A stretch of DNA of 8,552 nt from Aquificaceae bacterium (lineage in GTDB: Bacteria; Aquificota; Aquificia; Aquificales; Aquificaceae), in assembly GCA_015490115.1 (NCBI GenBank), contig WFYM01000019.1, positions 1 through 8,552 of the forward strand, given 5' to 3'. How positions within the stretch are numbered: position 1 is the stretch's first letter; each line of letters starts with the position of its first letter. The notes below the pieces were generated by a model. That model was given only the letters and a program-made list of their open reading frames with translations, ran no database searches and had not been told where the DNA came from. This document shows positions 1 through 4,968 of the stretch, in pieces. A program made the translations under genes and the position numbers.

Positions 1-150
1 CTCGGTTATCTCAGGTGCCGCTATCTCGAGCCTCAGCCTCCTTATCTCCTCCTTGATCACCTCAACCTCTTCCCTCAACCTCTTCAGTTCGCCCTCTTCA
101 GCGAGGACTGCGGAGGAGAGTATCAGTGCGCTTGCGAGAGCCTTCTTCAT
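1..150 (-). CDS. Exported coiled-coil protein, 5' part only
   Basis: Only the first 50 codons are present; the gene runs off the left edge. The protein starts MKKALASALILSSAVLA, a clear Sec signal peptide (two Lys, a hydrophobic core, a probable cut after AVLA), followed by a charged heptad-like stretch rich in Glu, Arg and Leu (about residues 18-44) that should form a coiled coil. The ATG at 150 is supported by a strong Shine-Dalgarno site, AGGAGGTG, at 163-156, five bases upstream. Short coiled coils right after a signal peptide occur in outer-membrane porins and other cell-envelope proteins of Gram-negative bacteria, so a periplasmic or outer-membrane location is likely. The family cannot be named from this fragment. 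It lies 97 bp downstream of apbE on the same strand and may have its own promoter in that gap. Confidence 0.8.
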   Translation of the reverse strand, partial: MKKALASALILSSAVLAEEGELKRLREEVEVIKEEIRRLRLEIAAPEITE

Positions 151-247
151 TCGACCACCTCCTCGGTTTTTAGAAAATGAAATCAAATCTCAATACCTAA
201 AATCTATGATTTTCGTCATAATCGGTGTGGTCCCTTGGAAAAGTTTG
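151..247 (-). promoter_or_regulatory. AT-rich leader/promoter region of the exported protein gene
   Basis: This 97-bp gap separates the apbE stop from the next minus-strand start and is much richer in A+T than the flanking genes. It contains the AGGAGGTG ribosome binding site (163-156) and two overlapping small inverted repeats: AAAATC-TAT-GATTTT (199-213) and TATGA-TTTTCG-TCATA (205-220). Read on the minus strand, hexamers such as TAGATT and TATTGA could serve as a -10 box, but no convincing -35/-10 pair can be chosen. The inverted repeats could be an operator or chance palindromes in AT-rich DNA. No U-run terminator hairpin for apbE is evident. Confidence 0.4.
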
Positions 248-1060
248 CTACTTTTTGAGACCCGATTTCTTTTTGAACTTAACCACCTCGAAGTATTCGA
301 AGAAGGCGGAGTTTATGTAAAGGGAACCGTCCTCGAAGACTTCGAGAACTCCAACGTTTGGGTTTTCCCTGTAGAACTTTCTCCTGAGATCCCTCGGCAT
401 GGCGAAGAGGGCTGTGGCGAAGGCGTCAGCGAAGGTGCAGTCCGTAAAGACTACCGTTATCTGAACCAATTCCGGATCTTCCTGCTTTATGTGTTCCTTG
501 AAGTAATTGCCCGACGTGGAGAGGCAAAGGTCCTTTGCGTTTATCATCTGGAGGAGCGGACCTTCTCTTAGCGGGTCTCTGATCGCGAGGACCCTTTTGT
601 GTCCCCACACCTTCATGTCACCCCCTATAGATATGAAGCCTTGAGATGTTCCGGCGAACTCGTAAGCTCTCTCTATGGCGTATCCCTTTCCTATTCCTCC
701 GAGGTCTATACTTGCACTTGCGAATACCCTCGTTCCCTCGACCTTTACCTCACCCCTTCCCAAGGTCACATCGAAGTAGCCGTAAGTTTTTTCCTTGGCT
801 ATAAGGGATGCCTCTATCACGCGGAGTGTTTCCTCGGAGACCTCGACAGCTCTCACCCCCGCGTTTTTGTTGATCAGGGAGACTTCGGAGTTCTCCATGA
901 AGGTGGAGAGCTTATCTTCGAGGTTTCTAAGATAGAAGTAAGTTTCGTAAACCTTTCTCTCGTCGGGAAGGTCTATGACCGCGTATGTCCCCATGAGGTA
1001 AAAGACCTTCTCCGCGGAGAGTGCGAAGGTAAACAGCAGAGCAAAGACCAACCTTAGCAT
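248..1060 (-). CDS. apbE: FAD:protein FMN transferase (ApbE family), compact form
   Basis: ApbE proteins use FAD and Mg2+ to attach FMN covalently to Thr or Ser of target proteins such as Nqr/Rnf subunits, outside the cytoplasmic membrane. The 270-residue product starts with a short Sec signal peptide (MLRLVFALLFTFALSA, no lipobox Cys), which fits a periplasmic enzyme and is why the ATG at 1060 is chosen although the frame stays open further upstream. Family motifs follow in order: MGTYAVID (23-30), SLINKNAG (61-68), YFDVTLG (95-101), IDLGGIGKGYAIE (118-130), ISIGGD (143-148), LSTSGNYF (180-187) and ADAFATALFAMP (211-222), including the metal-binding Asp212 and Thr216. It is shorter than the usual 300-350 residues. 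The segment between DVTLG and DLGG is cut down, and the normal HxxDPxTG box is reduced to His190...Asp195-Pro196 without TG. No Shine-Dalgarno site precedes the start. No Nqr or Rnf target is visible nearby. Confidence 0.88.
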   Translation of the reverse strand: MLRLVFALLFTFALSAEKVFYLMGTYAVIDLPDERKVYETYFYLRNLEDKLSTFMENSEVSLINKNAGVRAVEVSEETLRVIEASLIAKEKTYGYFDVTLGRGEVKVEGTRVFASASIDLGGIGKGYAIERAYEFAGTSQGFISIGGDMKVWGHKRVLAIRDPLREGPLLQMINAKDLCLSTSGNYFKEHIKQEDPELVQITVVFTDCTFADAFATALFAMPRDLRRKFYRENPNVGVLEVFEDGSLYINSAFFEYFEVVKFKKKSGLKK

Positions 1061-1075
1061 AAAATTAAGTTTATG
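1058..1075. promoter_or_regulatory. Divergent overlapping promoters, apbE / ADP-ribosylglycohydrolase
   Basis: Only 12 bp (1061-1072) lie between two divergent ATG codons. On the plus strand TAAAAT (1060-1065) is followed by exactly 7 nt and the ATG at 1073. On the minus strand TAAACT (1073-1068) is followed by exactly 7 nt and the ATG at 1060. These match TATAAT at 5/6 and 4/6 positions. The spacing would put each transcription start at or next to the A of the start codon, giving leaderless mRNAs, and neither side has a Shine-Dalgarno sequence. Each candidate -10 box covers the other's predicted start point, so the two would compete. No clear -35 hexamers were found. The promoter roles are inferred from sequence geometry alone. 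Confidence 0.45.
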
Positions 1076-2059
1076 AAACACATCGAAGACAAGTTTGTGG
1101 GAGCCATCCTCGGCTCTGCCCTTGGGGACGCTATAGGGAAGTGCGTCGAGGAGATAGTGAAGGACCAAGTTTACGAGTTTTACGGGGGAAGGGTGGAGGG
1201 CTTCGTCCCACCCCACCCTTCGAGTCCAGCTTACGGACAGCTTCCTGAGGAGACCTCCGACGAGACCACGGTCCTCAGGATCCTCCTTGAGAGCCTTGTG
1301 GAGAGGAAGTGTCTCGACGTCAGAGACTTCCTGAGCAGGCTCCTCGAATGGTATAAAGACGAGGCAAAGCACAGATACCCCGATCCAACCCTCATAGCGT
1401 CTCTCGAGATCTTCTCGAGGGGTGAGAACCCTTCGACTTACGGCATCACCTCCTCCTCGGTGGAGGGGATACTGAGGAGCGTTGCCATGGGTCTCTTCCA
1501 CTACTACAGCCCTGACCTTGCCTCCGAAGGGGCGAAGGTCGTCTCCCTCCTCACCCACAGGAGCCAAGCTGTTTCCGACGGTGCGAGCATCCTCGGAGCC
1601 TGCATATCCTACTTGGTCCTTGAGGAGTTCGACCTGAGACACATGGAGGAGAGGATAGCCTTCTTGAACACCTTAAAAGGATACGCAACGAGTGTAAACT
1701 CAAAGAAAGCTATAGAAAAGGTCCAGAGGCTCGTTCATTCGGGTGCTGATCTTGAAACAGCTATAAAGGAGATAGGGAACGGAAGTTTCGTCTTAGAAGC
1801 CCTTCCCCTTTCACTTTTCATATTCCTCTCGAACATTGAAAAGCCTATGGAGGGGTTCTGGTGGGGTGTTAACTCCTACGGTAGTTTCGGGGGTGATACG
1901 GACGCGATAGGCTTCCTCGTGGGTTCCATGATAGGAGCCTATTTCGGTGTTGAGGTCTTCCCTGAGCGTCTTATAAACAGTTTGGAGGACCGCTCTTACT
2001 ATGAAGAGCTGGCGAAAAAGCTTTATGATATTACAGAAAAAATGACTATGAGGAGGTAA
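1073..2059 (+). CDS. ADP-ribosylglycohydrolase family protein
   Basis: Members of this all-alpha, di-magnesium family remove ADP-ribose from proteins or small ADP-ribosylated molecules. The 328-residue product has the family's N-terminal signature GAILGSALGDAIG (10-22), the first metal motif as TSDET (61-65, normally TDDT), a THR helix motif near LLTHRSQAVSDGA, and the C-terminal metal motif FGGDTDAIG (272-280, normally GGDTDT or GNDTDT). Two ligand positions therefore differ from the commonest form: Glu64 for Asp and Ala278 for Thr/Ser. The start is fixed: an in-frame TAG at 1055-1057 leaves this ATG as the first ordinary start, and it begins where family members usually begin. No ribosome binding site precedes it, so a leaderless mRNA is likely. 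Its final codons contain the Shine-Dalgarno site of hfq, which begins 4 bp downstream, so the two are probably one transcript. The substrate cannot be inferred; no nitrogenase genes or toxin ADP-ribosyltransferase are seen here. Confidence 0.9.
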   Translation: MKHIEDKFVGAILGSALGDAIGKCVEEIVKDQVYEFYGGRVEGFVPPHPSSPAYGQLPEETSDETTVLRILLESLVERKCLDVRDFLSRLLEWYKDEAKHRYPDPTLIASLEIFSRGENPSTYGITSSSVEGILRSVAMGLFHYYSPDLASEGAKVVSLLTHRSQAVSDGASILGACISYLVLEEFDLRHMEERIAFLNTLKGYATSVNSKKAIEKVQRLVHSGADLETAIKEIGNGSFVLEALPLSLFIFLSNIEKPMEGFWWGVNSYGSFGGDTDAIGFLVGSMIGAYFGVEVFPERLINSLEDRSYYEELAKKLYDITEKMTMRR

Positions 2060-2063
2060 GCGG

Positions 2064-2306
2064 ATGCCTTACAGACTACAGGAGAGCTTTTTGAACACAG
2101 CGAGGAAGAGGAGGGTGAAGGTCTCCGTTTATCTTGTGAACGGTGTTAGGCTTCAAGGTAAGATAAGATCCTTCGATATGTTCACGATCCTGCTCGAGGA
2201 CGGGAGACAGCAGACGCTCGTTTACAAGCACGCTATAACGACTATAATTCCTCATGAAAGGCTCGAGATAGAGTTCGAGGAGGCGGGGGTGCCGGGACAG
2301 GGTTAG
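2064..2306 (+). CDS. hfq: RNA chaperone Hfq
   Basis: Hfq forms a hexameric ring that binds small RNAs and A/U-rich mRNA segments and helps them pair. The 80-residue product has the two Sm motifs: Sm1 spans about residues 18-48 (VSVYLVNGVRLQGKIRSFD, then FTILLEDG) and Sm2 contains YKHAITTIIP, with the YKHA that recognises uridine at the proximal face. The N-terminal LQESFLNTARK supplies the Gln of the same pocket. The C-terminal tail is very short (EFEEAGVPGQG), as in Aquifex Hfq, which I recall as nearly identical. The ATG is preceded by AGGAGG at 2051-2056, lying inside the last codons of the upstream ADP-ribosylglycohydrolase gene, so translation is probably coupled. The usual neighbour miaA is absent. 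The stop codon interlocks with that of the convergent ferredoxin gene. Confidence 0.97.
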   Translation: MPYRLQESFLNTARKRRVKVSVYLVNGVRLQGKIRSFDMFTILLEDGRQQTLVYKHAITTIIPHERLEIEFEEAGVPGQG

Positions 2307-2319
2307 AACATCCCCGGCG
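2290..2319. terminator. Possible shared hairpin over the convergent hfq/ferredoxin stops
   Basis: GCCGGG (2291-2296) and CCCGGC (2313-2318) form a perfect six-pair stem, with a possible extra U-G pair at 2290/2319, around a 16-nt loop that contains both stop codons. The same hairpin forms in transcripts from either strand. There is no U-run after it on either strand, so it is not a canonical intrinsic terminator. It could act as a 3'-end stabiliser, a weak bidirectional terminator or a chance repeat. Confidence 0.25.
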
Positions 2320-2635
2320 GTTTCCCCCTCCCCACCACGAGCCTCTCGACGGGCTTCCCTCCCTTCAGATGCTCCCTTATTATCTCTTCGACGTCCTCCT
2401 TCTTAACGTTCCCGTACCAGACAGCGTCGGGGTAGACGACTATGGTTGGTCCCATCATGCACGGTCCGAGGCAACCTGTGGGCGTCACCATAACGCTCAT
2501 GAAAAGCTCGGGGTCCTCTTGGAGCTTCTCCATGAAAACCTGGTAGAGGTCCCTGCTTCCCTTGTCCGCACAGGAACCCTGAGGGTGTCCGGGAGGTCTT
2601 TGGTTCACACAGACGAAGACGTGTCTGAACTCCAT
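2303..2635 (-). CDS. Thioredoxin-like [2Fe-2S] ferredoxin
   Basis: This 110-residue protein belongs to the thioredoxin-fold [2Fe-2S] ferredoxins, small cytoplasmic electron carriers related to the NuoE subunit of complex I. It closely resembles the structurally known Aquifex aeolicus Fd4 as I remember it. The four cluster cysteines are Cys9 (HVFVCVNQRPPGHP), Cys22 (QGSCADKGS), Cys55 and Cys59 (TPTGCLGPCMMGP), at the same spacing as in Fd4. The C-terminus GKPPGMF is also typical. The ATG at 2635 has GGAGGT six bases upstream (2647-2642). It is the last gene of the minus-strand run and is separated from ogg by 71 bp, so it may have its own promoter. Its TAA at 2305-2303 overlaps the TAG of hfq. 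The physiological redox partner is not indicated by the neighbours. Confidence 0.95.
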   Translation of the reverse strand: MEFRHVFVCVNQRPPGHPQGSCADKGSRDLYQVFMEKLQEDPELFMSVMVTPTGCLGPCMMGPTIVVYPDAVWYGNVKKEDVEEIIREHLKGGKPVERLVVGRGKPPGMF

Positions 2636-2706
2636 TACCCTACCTCCGAAATTTTTAGATAAAATTCTAACAGCTATCCTTTTGGCTACCCTATGAGTTC
2701 GGTCAA
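2636..2706 (-). promoter_or_regulatory. Upstream region of the ferredoxin gene
   Basis: This 71-bp gap lies between the ogg stop and the ferredoxin start and is AT-rich in its half nearest the ferredoxin. Read on the minus strand it contains TAGAAT (2669-2664), a 5/6 match to the -10 consensus, which would give a 5' leader of about 20 nt carrying the GGAGGT site. No -35 hexamer sits at the usual distance. A TTGACC (2706-2701) just after the ogg stop is too far away (31 bp) to pair with it. The region may equally be just a spacer inside one long purE-to-ferredoxin transcript. Confidence 0.35.
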
Positions 2707-3390
2707 CTACTTGAGAACCTTTCCCGTCTTAGCATACCAGATGTAAAGGTCAAGCTCAGCTTGAGAGAGACCGAGCTGTCTGCAGAGTTCCGAAAGGACC
2801 TTCTCCGCCTCCGTGTAGCGTTTGGGTGTCATGGTCTTCACCTCTGGAAACAGACCTGTCTCCACCATGAACCTGTAGACGTGCCTGTCGAGTATGGCGA
2901 GTTCTTTAAACCCTAAGTTTCTTAAAAAATGGGAAGCTTCCTTGTAGCCGAAACCCTTTATCTTGTGCTTCGAGGAGGGGTCCGCGAGGAGCCTCCTCAG
3001 AAGAAATGGGTCCCTCTCCCTCTCGATGAGTTCTAAGATCCCCTCCTCCCTCTCCCTCAGCTCCACTATCCTCTCCGCCCTTTGCTCCGGAAACCTGTGA
3101 CCGTGCTTGGCTATAATGCGGGTAAGATCCTCGAGGGGCATCTCCCTGAAGCCTTCCGATCCCACCTCCGACTGTATCCTTATCCCCATGCTCGCGGAGG
3201 AGTTGGCTGTGAGGATACAAAAGCAAAGCTCCGAAAACACGTCCGCTTCGTAAACCTCGTTCAGAAAAGGTCTGAAGTCGAACCTCGTCTTCCCTTTCCT
3301 CCCGAGCCTCTCGAACTCGCTCATTCTCCTTTCCACATGCTCTTTGACCTTGGGAATGATCCTTTTGAGGACCTCGACAGCCCTTCTCAT
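2707..3390 (-). CDS. ogg: 8-oxoguanine DNA glycosylase/AP lyase, Ogg2 type
   Basis: Ogg2 enzymes excise 8-oxoguanine from DNA and then cleave at the abasic site; they are known mainly from archaea and thermophilic bacteria. The 227-residue protein matches the family's length and has the helix-hairpin-helix/GPD core IKGFGYKEASHFLRNLGF (about 144-161), followed by AILDRHV. Lys150 should be the Schiff-base nucleophile and Asp168 the activating acid; their 18-residue spacing is as in the Methanocaldococcus jannaschii enzyme. The protein ends ...YIWYAKTGKVLK, with a C-terminal Lys227 nine residues after Trp218, which matches the C-terminal lysine and tryptophan reported to contact the damaged base in Ogg2 proteins. 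Its ATG overlaps the purK stop as ATGA (3390-3387), with AAGGAG 11 bases upstream inside purK, so translation is probably coupled to purine-synthesis genes. Confidence 0.92.
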   Translation of the reverse strand: MRRAVEVLKRIIPKVKEHVERRMSEFERLGRKGKTRFDFRPFLNEVYEADVFSELCFCILTANSSASMGIRIQSEVGSEGFREMPLEDLTRIIAKHGHRFPEQRAERIVELREREEGILELIERERDPFLLRRLLADPSSKHKIKGFGYKEASHFLRNLGFKELAILDRHVYRFMVETGLFPEVKTMTPKRYTEAEKVLSELCRQLGLSQAELDLYIWYAKTGKVLK

Positions 3391-4469
3391 GATTTTTTCG
3401 TCTCCTTCGGGTAGAGGAGACTCAAAACCTTCTTTATCTTCACGCTTACCTCCTCCTCCGACCTTCCGACTACGTTTACGTGTCCCATCTTCCTCCTCGG
3501 TCTTTTCTCCTTCCCGTACCAGTAAAGCTTTGCCCCTTCTATCTTGAGGATCTCTTCCGGACTGAAGTCTTCGAGGTCAAGACCGAGTATGTTCACCATG
3601 CCGGCAGGTGTCTTCAGACGGGTGGAGCCGAGGGGAAGACCGCAAACAGCCCTCAAAAGGTTCTCGAACTGGGAGGTTTCTGTCCCGTCGAGGGTGTAGT
3701 GTCCCGTGTTGTGGGGTCTCGGGGCCACCTCGTTTATGAGGAGCTTCCCATTTCGGGTTAGGAATAGCTCGACGGCGAGGAGACCGACGACCTTCAAGTC
3801 TTCCATCAGGCTCTTTACGAGTTCCACAGCCTCCCTCTCCACTTCGGGTGTAGTTCTTGTCCTGTTGTGGAGGAGTATCCCGTCGCTGTGGTGGTTCTCC
3901 GTTAGGGGGAAGGTCCTTATGTTTCCCCACATGTCCCTGACCCCTATTACCGAGACCTCAGCTTCGAAGTCCACGAACTCCTCGACCACGAACTTCTCAT
4001 CTTCTCCCAACCCTTTTACTTCCTTTACCGAGCTTACCCTCCACTGCCCCTTCCCGTCGTATCCCATACTGTCCCTCTTCACAACGACGGGCGGTCCTAT
4101 GAGGTTAACCATCTCCTTTAGCTCACTCCCCGTCCCCCACACGAACCGAGGGAGGGGGTAGCCGAGCCTGAAGAGGGTCTTCTTCTCCTCAACTCTGCTC
4201 CTCTTCATGAGTATGAGTTCAGCCCTCGGTCTCATCTTTTCCGATACCTTCTCCAGAACCTCCTCCTCCACGTGTTCGAACTCGGCGGTTATCACGTCGC
4301 AAAGTTCCCTGAACTCCTCCACCTTTTCGGGAGGGAACCACCTGTCCGCTATCCTGCTCGCGGGAGAGTTCGGGTTTTTGTCGAGGACGAGGAATTCAAA
4401 GCCGAGCTTCCTCCCTTCGAGGATCGTCATCCAGCCGAGCTGACCTCCCCCTAAGATGCCAACCCTCAT
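3387..4469 (-). CDS. purK: N5-carboxyaminoimidazole ribonucleotide synthase
   Basis: PurK uses ATP and bicarbonate to convert AIR to N5-CAIR in de novo purine synthesis; PurE then acts on the product. The 360-residue ATP-grasp protein begins with the dinucleotide-fold-like VGILGGGQLGWM (3-14). It has the ATP-grasp lid region VVVKRDSMGYDGKGQW (128-143), the hinge and ligand segment VVEEFVDFEAEVSVI, the FPLTENHHSDGIL segment, and the metal/substrate motif INEVAPRPHNTGHYT followed by TSQFENLLRA, both diagnostic of PurK. The length is normal. The ATG overlaps the purE stop (ATGA, 4469-4466), with GAGG eight bases upstream inside the end of purE. The stop in turn overlaps the start of ogg. The three genes therefore look like one translationally coupled unit. 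Confidence 0.96.
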   Translation of the reverse strand: MRVGILGGGQLGWMTILEGRKLGFEFLVLDKNPNSPASRIADRWFPPEKVEEFRELCDVITAEFEHVEEEVLEKVSEKMRPRAELILMKRSRVEEKKTLFRLGYPLPRFVWGTGSELKEMVNLIGPPVVVKRDSMGYDGKGQWRVSSVKEVKGLGEDEKFVVEEFVDFEAEVSVIGVRDMWGNIRTFPLTENHHSDGILLHNRTRTTPEVEREAVELVKSLMEDLKVVGLLAVELFLTRNGKLLINEVAPRPHNTGHYTLDGTETSQFENLLRAVCGLPLGSTRLKTPAGMVNILGLDLEDFSPEEILKIEGAKLYWYGKEKRPRRKMGHVNVVGRSEEEVSVKIKKVLSLLYPKETKKS

Positions 4470-4948
4470 TCCTCTATCCTCATGCTGAGGACTTTTTCTT
4501 TGAGCTTATCCCTGTATCGTTCGAGCTTCTCAGCTATTTCCGGATGCTTGATCGAGAGTATCCTGAGGGCAAGGAGTCCCGCGTTTGTGGAGTTCCCTAT
4601 GGCGACGGTAGCTACGGGGACACCCGCGGGCATCTGAACTATGGAGTATAAGGAATCTACACCTGAGAGGTGCTTCGAAGGGACGGGAACGCCGATCACG
4701 GGAAGGGTAGTGAGGGAGGCGACCATACCCGGGAGGTGAGCCGCTCCTCCCGCACCAGCTATTATCACCTCGAGACCCCTCTCCCTCGCCGTCTTTGCGT
4801 ATTCGAACATAAGCTCGGGTGTCCTGTGGGCTGAGACTACTCTTGCTTCGTAAGGAACACCGAACTCTTTTAAGATCTCCGCAGCTCCCCTCATACACTC
4901 CCAGTCGGATACGCTCCCCATTATTATCCCTACCAAGGGTTTCTCCAT
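4466..4948 (-). CDS. purE: N5-carboxyaminoimidazole ribonucleotide mutase, class I
   Basis: PurE shifts the carboxyl group of N5-CAIR to carbon 4 to give CAIR. The 160-residue protein has the class I features: GSVSDWECM (11-19), VVSAHRTPE (37-45) with the catalytic His41, and AGAGGAAHLPGM (64-75), followed by PVIGVPV and the SLYSIVQMPAGVPVATVAIG segment. The adjacent purK confirms the class I (N5-CAIR) route rather than the class II AIR carboxylase. The ATG at 4948 gives the usual short N-terminus before GSVSD. There is no Shine-Dalgarno site, but a perfect TATAAT stands 7 nt before the ATG, which suggests a leaderless message. It is the first gene of the minus-strand run purE-purK-ogg and is divergent from the kinase gene. 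Confidence 0.97.
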   Translation of the reverse strand: MEKPLVGIIMGSVSDWECMRGAAEILKEFGVPYEARVVSAHRTPELMFEYAKTARERGLEVIIAGAGGAAHLPGMVASLTTLPVIGVPVPSKHLSGVDSLYSIVQMPAGVPVATVAIGNSTNAGLLALRILSIKHPEIAEKLERYRDKLKEKVLSMRIEE

Positions 4949-4968
4949 AGAGCCTATTATATTTCACG
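4949..4968. promoter_or_regulatory. Divergent purE / kinase promoter with shared -10 region
   Basis: The whole 20-bp gap between two divergent start codons appears to be promoter. On the minus strand a perfect TATAAT (4961-4956) is followed by 7 nt and the purE ATG. On the plus strand TATTAT (4955-4960) is followed by 8 nt and the kinase GTG. The two hexamers occupy essentially the same seven bases because TATTATA is nearly symmetric. Predicted transcription starts fall at the start codons, so both mRNAs should be leaderless, and no ribosome binding site exists on either side. No good -35 element was found on either strand; it would have to lie inside the opposing gene. Symmetric -10 elements are known to drive divergent transcription in bacteria; their use here is inferred. 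Confidence 0.55.

Noticed and set aside
53..1057. Plus-strand open frames at 53-571 and 599-1057.
   Set aside because: They are antisense to the signal-peptide gene and apbE, lack ribosome binding sites and have low-complexity translations with no recognisable motif.
1061..1642. The apbE frame stays open for another 194 codons upstream of its ATG, antisense to the ADP-ribosylglycohydrolase.
   Set aside because: The extension has no family similarity I can see, and a signal peptide begins exactly at the ATG at 1060. The open frame is a by-product of purine-rich codons on the other strand.
2369..2662. Plus-strand frame opposite the ferredoxin gene.
   Set aside because: The minus-strand ferredoxin has all four cluster cysteines and a ribosome binding site; the plus frame is its shadow.
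2691..2709. AGTT-CGGTC-AACT inverted repeat beside the ogg stop as a terminator.
   Set aside because: The stem is only four weak pairs without a U-run, far too weak for a thermophile.
3082..4454. Several plus-strand frames opposite ogg and purK and a minus-strand frame at 3577-3930.
   Set aside because: All lie within complete, well-conserved genes and show the Ser/Pro/Arg-rich composition typical of shadow frames in this genome.
4530..4967. Minus-strand frame in another phase of purE.
   Set aside because: purE is full-length with intact catalytic motifs; the other phase has an Arg/Ser-rich sequence without motifs.
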